Below are positions 13,601-23,789 of a DNA stretch of 64,000 nucleotides, one piece after another (position 1 is the first letter of the stretch; every line of letters begins with the position of its first letter). The DNA comes from Aspidiotus rigidus (Eukaryota > Arthropoda > Insecta > Hemiptera > Diaspididae). The stretch lies in NCBI GenBank assembly GCA_035079385.1, contig JAVHKY010000077.1, positions 744,001 through 808,000 on the forward strand, given 5' to 3'. A model generated the notes under the pieces. That model was given only the letters and a program-made list of their open reading frames with translations. It did no database searches and was not told where the DNA came from. The position numbers and the translations under genes were made by a program.

Positions 13601-16600
13601 TCAAACTCAAATTATTCCGTCTCATTCCTTCGAAAAAAATATGAATCAGAATCCTCCCTGATAAATTTCGATTCCTCCGACAACACTCACTGTTACAATC
13701 AACCAATCACTCAAATCGAACTTACCTCAACCCTACACAAAAATCTCAAAGATGGATCCCCAGGACCGGACAACATACATGCCACTATGCTCAAAAATCT
13801 TCACCCTACCGCTCTTGAATATCTCTTTTCTCTTTTCAATTCAATTTTATCAGAAGGTATCTACCCTTCAGACTGGAAATTGGCGTTCATTCTACCTATT
13901 CTGAAACCTGGGAAGGATCCGTCTTCCCCCTCTTCATATCGGCCCATTGCCCTCACCAGTGTGTTGGGCAAACTGTTTCAAAAAATAATTAACAAAAGAC
14001 TTTGGTGGTTCCTCGAACAAAACAATCTACTATCCCCTGTACAATATGGCTTCAGAAAAGGTCGTAACTCAATTCAAGCTCTTGCCGACCTCCACATCCA
14101 AATTCAATAAGCCTTCCTTTCGAACTCCCCCTTCTATACAATATTCTTCGATCTTCAAGAAGCGTACCCGCGGGTCTGGAGACATTACATATGTAAACAA
14201 CTATTTACATTCGGTCTACGAGGAAATCTCCCAAAAATTCTCCAAAGTTTCCTACAAGACAGATTCATCTCCGTCAGACTACAGGATAAGCTCTCCTCTC
14301 ATTATATAATTGAAAACGGTGTTCCGCAAGGAGAAGTACTGAGCGTTCTTCTCTTTTTGGTCGCCATTAACGACCTTCCATTAAACACCAGCTTCCCAAT
14401 TTCTCAAAGACTTTTTGCCGACGATTACAGCATCTCGCTCCGCTCTTCAAATCCTATCAGGGCTCACAGACTCTTACAAGAATCCTTGGACAATATTTCC
14501 TCTTGGTCATCTGACCGTGGCTTCCAATTTTCCCAAAACAAAACATTCCTAATTATCTTCTATAAAAACAAGAAATCTCCTCCATCAACTCCCTCACTTC
14601 ATCTTCAAAATTTTCTAATTAAAACCACCGATTCAATAAAATTTCTAGGACTCTTACTTGATCAAAAACTAACTTGGATTCCACACATCAAATTACTAAA
14701 AGCCAAATGTTTACGCTCGATGAATACCCTAAAATACCTTTCTCACCCTCGACTGGGTTGCAACCGAAAATTACTCCTAAATCTGTACAAAAGTTTAATC
14801 CGATCACAACTGGACTATGGAGCCCCTATCTACAATCTCGCCAATAAATCGTCTTTAGCTCTTTTGGACACAATCCATTCATCATCTCTTAGGCTGGTTT
14901 TGGGAGCATTCAGAACGAGCCCTAGTCTTAGTCTGTGTGCCGAGGCAGCGGAACCACCTCTATCTGTTCGCTGATCCACCCTCTCTTCGAATCTTCTTAT
15001 TTCGATATCTCAATTTCCAAATTCCCCCGTTTACAAATCTTTAATCTCTGAAATTAATCCAATTTTTAATCGTCAACCAACGAAACATATCCATACTTGC
15101 TTAGAAACTTCTCTCGCTCGTAATCTCAAAATTTCAACCCTTCCGCCTATCCTGACAGCTACCCCCCCCCCCCCCATGGCTCTTCTCCATTCCTGATATC
15201 AGACTAGACCTTACGGAAGTTCCTAAAGTCAGCAATTCAATTTATCGAAAACATATAGCAAAACTCATCGACGAATTTGCAGGTTATACCCTTTGTATCA
15301 CAGATGGCTCAAAATATCGCCATAGAACATCTTACGCGTTCTCCATTGGTGGCGAAATGGAGGCATACCGCATACGAAATTCAGCGTCGGTATACACAGC
15401 TGAATTAAACGGTATCCTTGCCTGTATATCACAAATTGCGCAACTACTACCGGAACAAAAATACCTTCTTTTGACTGACTCCCTCTCGTCTCTACAAGCC
15501 ATTGCGGATCCTTTCTCAACTAACCCCTTAATTCAACGTATATTTTTGGCTCTCCACACTACGAAATTAATAAACTCTCATATCACTCTGGCTTGGATTC
15601 CTGGACACGTTGATTTTCCACCTCACGACTCAGTAGATAAAGCAGCCAAACAAGCAACATCTCTTCCTAAAATAATGGACCCTATTCTCTCACCGGCAAA
15701 AGACCTAAAAGTATATTACGCTTCCTTAATTTCCCAACTTTGGCTTTCCTCTTGGAAAAATTTAACTGACAACAAATTGAGAAAAATTAAAACCAATCCC
15801 TCTTCTTGGTCCTCATCCCACAGACATTCTAGACGAGAGGAAGTCATCTTAGCTCGACTGAGAATAGGACACACTCGTCTTACACATACTCACCTTCTAG
15901 CAAACCTTGGCCCACCATCATGTCCGCACTGTCTCGAAGACAATTTAACAGTTGAACACTTTTTCTCTTGCCCGACTTTACAACCTCTCCGATCTTCCCT
16001 CAACATTTCTGTTAATATACAACAAACTTTCAATAACAACTCCGAAACAATTGACTCAACTCTAACTTACTTACGATCTATTGACTTTTACAACCACGTT
16101 TAACTCCGAACGATGACGCCAAAAAAAAAAAAAAAAAGAATATTTTTGTTTTCCTTTGTATTTTTGTTTCATTTCGGTTCTTTTACATGTTTTTTGTTTT
16201 CAACTTTCTACTTTATTAAATACTAAGTTTGTGTAAATGCAGAACTATCTGCCGAGCAAATAGCCCTTAGCGCAGCTGCATTGCTCGTTAAAAAAAAAAA
16301 AAAAAAAAAAAAAGATAGATTCTCATCAAGCTGTATGGAACAAAAAGTAGTCGATACTTTGATACTTTAACAGGGAATCTGTTCTATGGGTTTTTTTTTG
16401 AGAAATTTGCCGTGGGCCGTCCGACAGAACACTTGGAAAAATTTCGCCTCTAGCTATATGTATATATGACAGGAGGCAGACTTGGAAAAATTTCGACCTC
16501 CGAGCTATATAATTATGATAGGGAGTGGACTTGGAATAATTTCGACTCTCGAGCTATCTATGATATTTTTAAGTCCCCTTCATATCATACGTAGCTTGGA

Positions 16601-19600
16601 GGTCGACATTTTTTCAAGTCCTTTTCCTATCATATTACAATTTGACTCATAGAACAGGTTCCCTGCGTTCCTCGTTTAACTTCGTTAAGGAAGCCGTCGT
16701 TTTTTCCGAGTCCCCCCCCCCATGATAGATATTTAAAAAGTCGAGATTTTTTCAAGTTCCCCTCCTATAGTTAGGGTAAGTCAGGTTTTATACCCCTATC
16801 AAGTTGGGTTAGGTTGCCGGACAACGAACGACGACATTTTTTCCGGAACGACCCCGATAAAACCTGTTCTCAGTTAAAATTTAGATTTTTGGGCTGTGCT
16901 GTGTGTATATGTACGTAAGTGTCTGGAAAAAAAGGACTTCAAGAGATTCCACCTGCATAAAAGAGCTGTATAACTGGATTTCGAGCCATTATTTCAAGCG
17001 CGAGCACTTGAAAAAATTTTAATCCTCAAGCTACATAAATATTTAGGAAATAAGGGATCACAAAATAATGGAAAGGAAGCTGACCTCGAGAGATAACCAT
17101 TTTGAGACCGCGGACCTAATGTTCATGTGGAAGATGAGGACTCCATGGATCTATCTTAGCAGGACAGACGCCAACGAGTGAGAGTCGGATATGAATTCAG
17201 CATCCTCAATAACCTATTGTATTACAACGAAATCTTTGCATTTCTCCAGGGAAAATCACGAATACCTGCTGTAAGTACGGTATTGAAAACTACGAATGCC
17301 CGAGTGTGTTCAAGTGATAATTCGAACGACTGGTCTAAGATTTGTCATTGATTAAAGTTGCTTTATTCAAGAACTTGTTTGGGTTCTGTAATTTGATAAA
17401 TTTGAACAAAAGAGAAGAAAAAATCAGAACAATTATTCACGTAATGAATGAAGTGCAAATTTCAACGAGTTATAATAAAATATACTGATTATAAGAAGAG
17501 GCGGAAGGGGAACGCGTTCCGAATGATATTTTTCTCAAAACTATAAATTAGGATAATTTACGATAGTAAACCCGATATAATCAGCATATTGAATACTTTG
17601 TTCTTTTTTGGGATATTTTACTACCAAGAATAAACAACTTCGTCATAACGAGGCGCTCGTAATGTTGAGACAGTGACGTCACTCCTCAACCAAAAACAAG
17701 TTACTCGCACGTAGGTCCATTGTATTTATAATAATTATGTACTTTTTGATAACGCAAGTTTTTATTGAATGTTGTAGATGAAGAATTCTTGAGCAATTTC
17801 TTAATACGATGTAAAAATAGCGTAGAACGGGCGAAGAATCAGCTAGAGGTTTATTATACTAATAGAGCGGCGATGCCTGAAATATTTACCAATCGTGATC
17901 CTTGTGCGCCTGAAATACAGAAATGCGTTAACCTATGGTAAGGGGGAATATGATATCTAAGTACCATGCCTCTTCATTCTATGTTTGCATCAAGTTCTGG
18001 AAATGCTTTCAGCATGTACATTTCTCTGCCAAAATTGACGCCGGAAGGTCACCGAATAACTTTGTTCAAAATTTTCAAGCATGCTAGGGAAAGTATGCCG
18101 AAAGGAGAAGATTTCATTAAGGCCGTTCAAATGCTCATGGATGTCAGTTTGAAGAAGGATCGGGTTAAAGGTCTGATAGTCGTGTATGATTTCCAGAATC
18201 TAGATATGACATTCGTGTCCTTGATATTATCGCAATTAAAGAAATTGATGCAGCTCTCTACGGTAAGTTGACTTATTTTGTTTTATATACAATTTTAGAG
18301 TAATTATTCGTACATTTACGAATAGAATGTATGATTATATTCGATTTTTAAGAAAAACAAACCTATCATTTACGTCACCCAAGCACTACCTATAAAGAAT
18401 AACCTTATAGTGAGGCCAATGTCAGCTGAACAATTTTTAAAAGTAGATGTGTATTTTGCGAAAACTTATAATTATTATGTGCTTCCAATTTTTCATTGAA
18501 TTCTTCGACTTTATTCGTCAAAAAAAAACTAGAAAAAAAATCAAGTAAAATGAGATATCACCTCTTTGAAACGTAAGTTGTGACGACAGGTAACAAATCA
18601 GACTATGGAAAGAGTTTTAAACTAGTGAAGCTCACAACTGTGACATCAATATTCCATTCAAAATGACGAAGTGAGAAGGCATTTATCCTGTGAAGTTGAT
18701 GTGTCATCACTCATCATCATAACTTGAATGTTGTACGTCGGGATCAGACCCGTAGCCAAAACAGGGGAAAGAAAGAGGCTCAGACTCCTTCAGTAATGTT
18801 ATGAGTCCCCCTCATTCAACTTTAGTATATTATAGTCATTACTACTACGACGAACGAAGAAGGAAAGGTGTTGAGAGTTTGGCTTCTCAAACTTTCATGG
18901 AGCCTGCTACGGGCCTGGTAGGGCTTTGATAGCTTGACCTGCGCCTAAATCTCCTCAATCAAACCGAAAATCGCACAATGCAGCCCGAACAGGACAATTG
19001 AAAGCTTCACACCATGAAGCAGGTTTCGTCTGAAAAATTAAATACGACATGCTTGTATACTTTGATCTCAAAGTTTGTGTGATGATTGAGGCAATAAAAA
19101 CTACACTCGTGAGTAAAAGTTTTTTTTTTTTTGTTGCAGAAAGCTACCCCTATCCGATATCACAAGATTTATATTCTAAATATAACGGCAGGAGCGGAAC
19201 AAATTATTTCCATTTGTAAAAGTGTTGTTAAAAAAGAATTAGCCGACAGGGTAAGTTCAAATTCTTATCATGGATATTGCGAGGAAATTCTACTTTTCTA
19301 TCAACTATTTTGAATATTGCGTTACCATACAGGTGGAAATATGGAATAAGAAACCAATTACGACATTATCAGAAATATTGCCAAAACAATGTTTGCCTTC
19401 GACTTACGGTGGGGACTTACCACCTATTGAACAATTACGAGGTATGTGGAATAGTAGGAGTATAGTTAAGACTGCAAAATTTTTCTATGTGTACATTGTG
19501 AGATTTTAAACGAACAGTGTAGGCTAGATACAAAATATTGCTAAATTTCGGTAGAAAAAAACATTTCACCGCACTCTCCGGGATGCTCAGAAATCAAAAT

Positions 19601-21690
19601 TCGTCTCAGTCTCTTACCTTACTCTTTTTTTTGCAAAGTCACAACTTTTGTGCTAATTCAAGAGGACAAAGCCAAAAATTTCTATGATGTTGGATATTCG
19701 TGAAGCGCTGCAAAGCGTACGCCCTCTACATATGCCGTGTGGCATTTCAGGAAATTGAAGAGAAGAGAACGTTTTCGAAGATTGGTCCTTAAGTTGTGGC
19801 ACATTTTGAGGTACACAAGCGCGTTACTTGACCACAATTCATGTGGTTTCATTTTATCTACATATTTATTTTTGTGTGTTTTATTTTAACCTCCAGATGA
19901 AAATGAGTAAAAGAAGTTACCACAAGTACTTACTTTCATTATAGTAAGGATTTCAAGGCACGCAAAAAGAAATAAAAACGTGCACCAAATTATATGTGCA
20001 CAATTAAGGGGAAAAATGTATAAACCAATAGCAGTCTTGAACGCAAAACAAGAGCACGAAAAAAAACACGCGAAAAGAGTTTACAAAAAATGAAGCTAGA
20101 GAGGTTAACTGAGCTAATACACTTTATAAAAGAGGAGGGACTTGGAGAAAAATTTGAATTTTCAGACATGTGATAGAAGAGGGAATATCTCGACCTTAAA
20201 CTTGTCTCTCTGCAGAGAAACAACATTCCTATTCAAAAATTTTTGAAGTGTTTATAAAAAGAGTTTTGCTTCAGAAACTGTGAAATTCCCGATAGTGACG
20301 CGATAGATGATGCTTCATGAGAAGGAAATGGGGTCCTAAAACATCTAAAGCAATGTATCCTACAGAGAGAGAACTTCAAATATGGTAAGAGATTTGCAAT
20401 AATGTTGACTTCTGAGCCTGTATTAAGGCGCTTTTTGTACGAGGAATTTGGGCAACTAGTGTTAACAGTGGAAGTCCTTTCAAGTTGTTTCTCCATCCAC
20501 AGGATCCATTCGAGTTTGAATTTTTCAAAACTCTCTTCTTTCATAGGTCTGAAGTCTCGAATTTTCGCCAAAATCTCGTCTTCTTTACAAGGCTCATGAC
20601 TCGGAATTTCTTTTTTCATTTTTTGTTTTGTAAATTTCTTTTGCACGCTCTTTTTTTATTCACTTGCTTTGCGCTCAAGACAGCCAATGTTTGCGCAATT
20701 TTTTTTCCTTATCGTACTCTTGTTGGGGGGCGGTTTTGACTTTTCTTTTTTTGCGTGGAATTACATATTTCTTTTTGAGTATTAACAAAGATGAAGTTTG
20801 CGCAAGTAGGACGTATGCGCTTATGCATTGCCATTGTTATCCCCTTTTTGATCATCAATACTAACGCTGCCAAAAGTCGCCACGCCTTGCGAATACGCCA
20901 TACATTGTCATCGGATGTCCCCCACTTTCAAAACATCTGAAAATTTTTCAAAACTTTTGAGTTTTCGCATAAGGTGATCAATTTTTCATCAAATGATACC
21001 CAACTGATAAATGCAAGTAAAAAGCTTACCAAAATTTTACTCTCGATTTTTCTACAAGATCTCGCTATGTAAATTATTGAAGGATTGATTGAATTTTTAT
21101 TGTCTTTATTTTCCATAGTTGTTTTTAACCCCATTCTCTCATCTCAAGTCGTAAAAACAGAATAATCTAATAAATTCTTACCCAAAGGATCAGACTTTCG
21201 GCTTGATGCATAAGATTCGTCTGTGTTAATACTTTAGCTAAAAGAAAAGTGATCTTTATATTTCCAAATTCAACTTTTTTTTCTCTTCTTACCTTCAGTT
21301 CATCAGACCTGCAGATTTTTCATCAGCTTTTCCCTTAATTTTTTTTTTTTCCTTTTCTTACTTACAAATTAATTAATTCTTACAATCTCTGTTCGTTTTT
21401 TAATACCTCTATTCTTGATCGTGCATTCCATTTATTATTAGTGAAATATTATAAAATATTCTATATCGAATGTAGTTTTAATCTCTGTTCTCTTGTTATC
21501 TCTAACCTGGACTTTAATATTGTTGCCCATAGATCAATGGTTTGAGTACATTAAAAGTTACCGAGAATGGTTCAAATCAGAAGAGACGGTGAAAGCTGAC
21601 CTTGAAAAGATTCCTAAAGACAGTAAACTCAGTAGAGAAGCGTCGAGTCAGAGTTTGGAAGGATCCTTCCGTAAAATTGTTATAGATTAG
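3010..21690 (+). CDS. CRAL-TRIO domain protein (alpha-tocopherol-transfer-protein-like), six exons
   Basis: Exons 3010-3148, 17778-17937, 18013-18262, 19140-19250, 19333-19441 and 21533-21690 give 927 nt, 308 aa plus stop, with GT-AG borders and matching phases. The family carries hydrophobic ligands such as retinoids, tocopherol or phosphoinositides between membranes. The N-terminal helical part (about residues 15-95) shows the family signature DVQYLKEWLEKQPHLPN, then FLIRCKNSVERAKNQLEVYY. The lipid-binding part follows (about 100-255), with LPKLTPEGHRIT, GLIVVYDFQNLDM, RYHKIYILNITAG and, near its end, LPSTYGGDLPPIEQL, the usual LP-x-x-YGG motif. There is no signal peptide or membrane segment, so it is probably cytosolic. 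The length matches insect family members. The chosen ATG has no better in-frame alternative upstream in the exon. The first intron is 14.6 kb and full of repeats. The third exon starts at an acceptor inside a longer open frame, because family alignment rules out an earlier start. The ligand is unknown. Confidence 0.88.
3560..3640 (+). repeat. Penelope-like terminal motif (possible hammerhead remnant)
   Basis: CCTGATGG at 3563 is followed by a short GGAG/CTCC stem and then CTCCGAAACGTCGGAATTAA. As I recall it, this combination is typical of terminal regions of Penelope-like retroelements, which often carry hammerhead ribozymes. The core here is degenerate and no reverse transcriptase is nearby, so this would be a solo relic. 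It lies in intron 1 of the CRAL-TRIO gene. Confidence 0.35.
3641..4344. other. Intron sequence, nothing recognised
   Basis: The open frames here, the longest 112 codons starting at 3879, show no recognisable domain and no coding-like composition. I see no repeat structure apart from a T-run at the right edge. Confidence 0.5.
4345..4611 (+). mobile_element. Short retroposon with LINE-like 3' tail and poly(A)
   Basis: This segment of about 220 bp ends in CCGAGCTAATAACCC...GCTCGT (4545-4581) and a run of 30 A. The last 37 bases match, in length and layout, the final bases of the LINE at 13370-16314 (CCGAGCAAATAGCCC...GCTCGTT before its A-run). It is either a SINE using that LINE's machinery or a 5'-truncated relative of the LINE. 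A T-run at about 4349-4365 marks the left side. I found no convincing pol III boxes. Confidence 0.55.
4612..6219. other. Intron sequence, nothing recognised
   Basis: AT-rich intron sequence with scattered short open frames and no domain, RNA gene or clear repeat. The part after 5930 has slightly higher GC but no supported feature. Confidence 0.5.
6220..6790. repeat. Minisatellite, ~21-23 bp unit, two blocks
   Basis: Degenerate tandem copies of a unit like CTAGTCTACCAGCACTACCAT fill 6220-6271 and 6486-6790. The array is split by an inverted-repeat insertion at 6272-6485. Beyond the last unit, about 6745-6800, the unit appears in the opposite orientation. Confidence 0.8.
6272..6485. mobile_element. 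MITE inserted in the minisatellite (~40-bp TIRs)
   Basis: The left end reads CTTTGACTACATATTACATA and the reverse complement of the right end reads CTCCGACCATATATTACATA. Similarity continues through ATATGCCATACT, giving terminal inverted repeats of about 40 bp around a loop of about 130 bp. ATCTAGT flanks both sides (6265-6271 and 6486-6492). The minisatellite unit itself contains ATCTAGT, so this duplication is only suggestive. The superfamily cannot be assigned. Confidence 0.6.
6800..7540. other. Intron sequence with a repeat fragment at 7430-7520
   Basis: Mostly nothing recognisable. The GGCCGGTAACCTAACCCAAC segment near 7430-7520 is found inverted at about 16760-16830, so it belongs to a dispersed repeat. 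Confidence 0.5.
7541..8000. repeat. Fragments of the GGGAACCTGTT family and TGACGTCA-rich repeats
   Basis: Around 7640-7700 lies a degraded copy of the GC-rich module and the ACAGGTTCTCTGT end of the composite repeat seen at 568-1880. At 7800-7990 several copies of TGACGTCATCA alternate with TATGATAGGAGG-like segments. Confidence 0.5.
8048..8413. repeat. Long foldback, ~158-bp arms
   Basis: Arms at about 8048-8205 and 8256-8413 are nearly perfect reverse complements with a few small differences, around a loop of about 50 bp. The outermost bases pair as CAGTGAATGTTGATAA with TTATCAACATTCACTG. No target-site duplication was found and nothing inside is coding. It lies in intron 1 of the CRAL-TRIO gene. 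Confidence 0.85.
8480..8725. repeat. Dispersed repeat, paired with 45120-45370
   Basis: The block from TGCATATCTGGCTC-like sequence through CTATATACACCGACC to the GGACGGCGGACGTTTTTTC segment recurs, with moderate divergence and in the same orientation, at 45120-45370. Its right part contains the GGAGGGGGACTTGGA and CCTGTT modules of the composite family. Confidence 0.7.
8987..9181 (-). CDS. Unrecognised acidic open frame
   Basis: A 64-codon ATG-started frame with an acidic stretch, DDECESDDEP, followed by basic and hydrophobic residues. I know no family for it. It sits in a repeat-rich intron on the opposite strand from the host gene. It may be a fragment of a decayed mobile-element gene or chance. 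It is listed because its composition is less AT-driven than that of its neighbours. Confidence 0.15.
   Translation of the reverse strand: MNFLKMTDDITYSYVDDFSASNDDECESDDEPYTSRVKAEARSPFKGQTRPSIAIKLLFQKSIF
9745..10470 (-). pseudogene. N-terminal part of a CXC-domain gene family, decayed and inverted
   Basis: Read on the minus strand from about 10470 down to 9750, several frames give coherent pieces: SIWDQKLKIFSKKNLVQEVK, FKFSVIPQSLFASNGSLLLA, DKSKMLYKLEDLIKK, VIIINGMALVYTVTKTDQI, LVFDRYIPNSLK and FSHFQSKKETIQLIVSEVME. Stops and frameshifts break the frame. From memory, such blocks belong to an invertebrate multigene family that resembles a mobile-element cargo gene and ends in a Tesmin/TSO1-like CXC domain. 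The function of that family is not known to me. The matching CXC end lies next door at 10489-10755 but on the opposite strand, so this copy has been internally inverted. It is clearly not functional. Confidence 0.55.
10489..10755 (+). pseudogene. C-terminal CXC (Tesmin/TSO1-like) domain fragment
   Basis: An open frame starting DYGWDVDPNGNYKAKT and IKIPAPFAVIELI continues into a Cys-rich block, CGCRKKCLGKCGCFRNK then CSELCACNAEC, and an acidic tail ending DSDKENNEF. The spacing of the cysteines is that of a single CXC repeat, a zinc-binding fold. The hydrophobic lead-in before it is typical of the invertebrate family described for 9745-10470. There is no ATG or upstream exon in this orientation. 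It is most likely the detached end of the neighbouring pseudogene and not a gene of its own. Confidence 0.6.
10756..13350. other. Intron sequence, nothing firmly recognised
   Basis: A GC-richer island at about 12030-12260 has open frames on both strands and a TTTTTTTCAG acceptor-like start, but no domain that I recognise. The rest is AT-rich with short chance open frames. Confidence 0.4.
13370..16314 (+). mobile_element. 5'-truncated non-LTR retrotransposon (LINE) with RT and RNase H
   Basis: The reverse transcriptase runs from about 13529 to 14974. It includes KDGSPGPDNIHATMLKNL, SSYRPIALTSVLGKLFQKII, NGVPQGEVLS and the catalytic FADD at 14414-14425. An RNase H domain follows (about 15295-15680) with ITDGSK, YTAELNGI, LTDSLSSLQA and WIPGH, then a C-terminal CPHC...HFFSC zinc-knuckle-like motif. 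The order suggests the I/LOA/Jockey group. The N-terminal ORF and endonuclease are missing. The RT frame has stops at 14108 and 14972, and a C-run at 15164-15176 shifts the frame, so this copy is inactive. Its 3' end is CCGAGC...GCTCGTT plus 24 A (16290-16313). A degenerate 19-bp duplication flanks it: ATAGA....ATCAAGCTG at 13351-13369 and 16315-16333, 14 of 19 bases identical. It lies in the sense orientation in intron 1 of the CRAL-TRIO gene. Confidence 0.92.
16360..16900. repeat. Composite GGGAACCTGTT / 45-bp-unit repeat copy
   Basis: Contains TTAACAGGGAATCTGTTCTATG, the TTGCCGTGGGCCGTCC module and about three 45-bp units in plus orientation. These are followed by units in minus orientation and the CAGGTTCCCTGCGTTCCTCG end. 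It has the same foldback layout as the block at 568-1880. A GGTTAGGTTGCCGG segment near 16800 is shared, inverted, with 7430-7520. Confidence 0.75.
16901..17777. other. Intron sequence, nothing recognised
   Basis: The last part of intron 1 before exon 2 of the CRAL-TRIO gene. I see no gene, RNA or clear repeat. Confidence 0.5.
18745..18917. mobile_element. hAT-like MITE
   Basis: The ends CAGACCCGTAGC and (reverse-complemented) CAGGCCCGTAGC form short inverted repeats that start with CAG, as in hAT elements. The 8-bp flanks GTCGGGAT and GTAGGGCT agree at 6 of 8 positions, in keeping with an old target duplication. It is non-coding, 173 bp long, and lies in intron 3 of the CRAL-TRIO gene. Confidence 0.55.
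20025..20689. mobile_element. DNA-transposon-like repeat with ~60-bp TIRs
   Basis: The left end, CCAATAGCAGTCTTGAACGC through a long A-rich stretch to GTTTACAAAA, pairs with the right end, whose reverse complement reads ATTGGCTGTCTTGAGCGC and runs to TTTACAAAA. Similar ends or bodies occur at about 32320-33180, 33545-34390 and 44290-45000, so this is a family of at least four local copies. The 137-codon minus-strand frame inside is not shared intact by the other copies, and I do not regard it as a gene. It lies in intron 5 of the CRAL-TRIO gene. Confidence 0.65.
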
Positions 21691-22434
21691 TATACTTTGT
21701 CATGGAGGGTTCGTTTTGGTCAACTTTACTTCATTTACCTTTACGTATTGACCTTTTGTTTCCGTTTTTCTCTTGATAGTGGATTAATGAGCTAAAATTT
21801 GTGCATGAAAACTTCTTATGCTCTAAGATACTTGATAAAAACAATTATTGTTCTATTATTCTAAAATTCAATTTTTTTTTTTTTCAAATAATATTCACTT
21901 TTTTTTTCTCTCTCTCTCTCATATGCAAATCGGTTTTGCTTATTTTGCGGCCAACCTTGCTTACAGTCACGACGATCGTACCCTTCTTCAGAGCTGGTGC
22001 TTGGACTGGTATTTTTGGTTCATGGTTCAGAACCAGAACTAAAAAGAACCGCTTTCTTTGAATTGCTTTGGAAACTAGTACCAGTGAGAGTCGCTTCCTT
22101 CAATAACTAAAAAAAAAAAACGCTTTCCTTCATTTCAGAATTGGAAAGCTAGCTAAAAGCTGAAACTTTAAAGCCAAAAGGCTGAGAATTTTCGAGGTGC
22201 GAAAGCGACGTTTTGAGTGACGAGTTCGGTGTAGTTGCGACGCCAGTCGAAGACGAGCGGAGCAAGCCAAACGAGTCACTCGAGTCGCTTCGCTCCTTGT
22301 CTTGGAAGATTTTTTTTATAACGACAGCTACGAGTGTGCGTTTTTTGTTTTGTCGTCAACTCGTCACCCGGTCGCCGTTGCACGCAATTTCTCCTGCTGC
22401 TAACATAGAGCATTATCACCCACTATCGATATGG
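21691..22434. other. 3' flank of the CRAL-TRIO gene and a GC-richer segment
   Basis: The 3' untranslated region should begin here, but no AATAAA is evident close to the stop. From about 22140 to 22435 the base composition becomes GC-richer, with no recognisable protein. GGTTCAGAACCAGAAC near 22020 resembles a segment at about 23690, suggesting a dispersed repeat. Confidence 0.4.
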
Positions 22435-22520
22435 AGCAATGCGGCGCAGCTGGTAGTGCAACGACTTGCGAAGACAGGAGTGCGTGGTTCGAGCCCCAAT
22501 CGCGGAGACACAAAAAAAAA
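22435..22520 (+). repeat. tRNA-derived retroposon (SINE or tRNA retropseudogene)
   Basis: An A-box-like GGCGCAGCTGG lies at 22443-22453 and a B box GGTTCGAGCCC at 22486-22496, at the spacing of a tRNA gene. An oligo(A) run follows at about 22511-22519. The acceptor and anticodon stems do not pair well, so this is not a functional tRNA. The A-tail points to retroposition. Confidence 0.6.
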
Positions 22521-22847
22521 TAATAAAGAGAAAATGACCGTCGAGAATGGAGCGGGCAGAAAAGTGTGAATTTAGGGTGGTAATGTAGCAAGCGGACGGT
22601 AAAATGAGAGAAGACGATAGAAAAGTAAATAGACGACCTGCAAAGTAGATGAGTTCTCAAACAGCTACTTTCGCACCTAAAATCGACCAACAAAAAACGC
22701 ACTTCCGTAGCAGGAGTTATAAAAAATTCATTTGTGTTATAATTTCCTTTAAAATGAGATCAATTTTGTCATTTTGTTCCCCAAAATTCTGAAACCACCA
22801 TCATTGGGTAGGAACTTTGAAGACAAACAACTTTAGCTCTCTTCATT

Positions 22848-22983
22848 TGTGACCTGCGATGAGAAAAGGATGCTCATTGCCCATTGGCAGGAACACCATT
22901 TCTCTCTGATTAAATATCTAATCAGAGATAAATGGTGTTCCTGTCAATGGGTAACGAGCATCCTTTTCTCATCGCAGGTCACA
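22848..22983. repeat. Near-perfect palindrome, 65-bp arms
   Basis: Arms 22848-22912 and 22919-22983 are reverse complements with only a few mismatches around a 6-base AT spacer. The ends read TGTGACCTGCGATGAGAAAA and its complement. A related single arm, GAGCATCCTTTTCTCGCAGG, occurs at about 37450-37472, so the arm sequence also exists outside a palindrome. Confidence 0.9.
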
Positions 22984-23043
22984 TTCTTTCATAAAAATCA
23001 TTGTTTCTGAGATGAAGCGAAAAATGTTTCCTATAAGAGTAGA

Positions 23044-23569
23044 CAGGGATGGTTAGCTAGCCATAAGCTTTTAGCTGTTAGCCATTAGCCGAGTAATTTT
23101 TGTTTAATTTTACCTAGTCATTAGCTAGCTGATCAGAAAAAATATCAGCAGTAGCCAGCTGTCAGCTATTTAAAAACAAACTTCTAACAGCTAACAAAAG
23201 AGACTATTTTCCTTCTATTCTAGGTTTCTAATTTCTATTAGTTTTAAGAAAAACCACTGTTCAAATTAAACTTTGAAAAAAATAAGAAATTTAATAATCT
23301 TAGCTTACTACAAGTAGTTTCAAATAAAATAACGAAATAGCAAAAAGTATGACTCCTATTCAAATACCTACCGTCTTTATTTATCATTCTAGCGCAAAAT
23401 TTCAATATGGTTTAACATACACCAGAAAAAAAAATTCAATTAGCCGTTAGTCAGCTGTTAGCGAGCCGTTGAAAAGCTGTAAGCCATTAGCCATTAGCGG
23501 AAACCGTTTTAATTTTTTTTTCAGCTTTAGCCTTTAGCGGAAGTCATTGGAAACAGCTTACCATCCCAG
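23044..23569. mobile_element. hAT-like element with TTAGCYRTTAGC subrepeats
   Basis: The ends CAGGGATGGTTAGCT and (reverse-complemented) CTGGGATGGTAAGCT form inverted repeats. Both ends carry multiple copies of TTAGCTGTTAGCCATTAGC. The body is AT-rich and non-coding. The 8-bp flanks do not match, so the boundaries are approximate. The terminal sequence and the internal TAAGC repeats recall the precisely bounded hAT MITE at 60752-61042. Confidence 0.5.
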
Positions 23570-23789
23570 CCTACAGAAAAGTATGACAAGGTTTTCCCGA
23601 GCACAACGCGATCTGCGGCGTTACGCGTAACTCACTGGTCAAACGACTTCCTCTCGCTATATTACTTAAGTCCCAACTTTTCAGGGTTCAGGACCAAAAC
23701 CAGAACTGGTATTCTGGGTTCCAAGAACTGAAACTGAAAAGAAACGCTTCCGTTGATTTGTTTCAAGAACAAGGCCTGAAAAGGATCGC

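Noticed and set aside
17941..18012. ATG at 17966 as the start of a separate CRAL-TRIO gene
   Set aside because: Phase and family alignment show that 17938-18012 is a short intron; the upstream exons supply the N-terminal domain.
20233..20646. 137-codon minus-strand frame
   Set aside because: It lies inside a TIR repeat, and the other copies of the repeat do not keep the frame open.
22435..22520. Functional tRNA gene
   Set aside because: A and B boxes are present, but the stems do not pair and an A-tail follows; called a retroposon instead.
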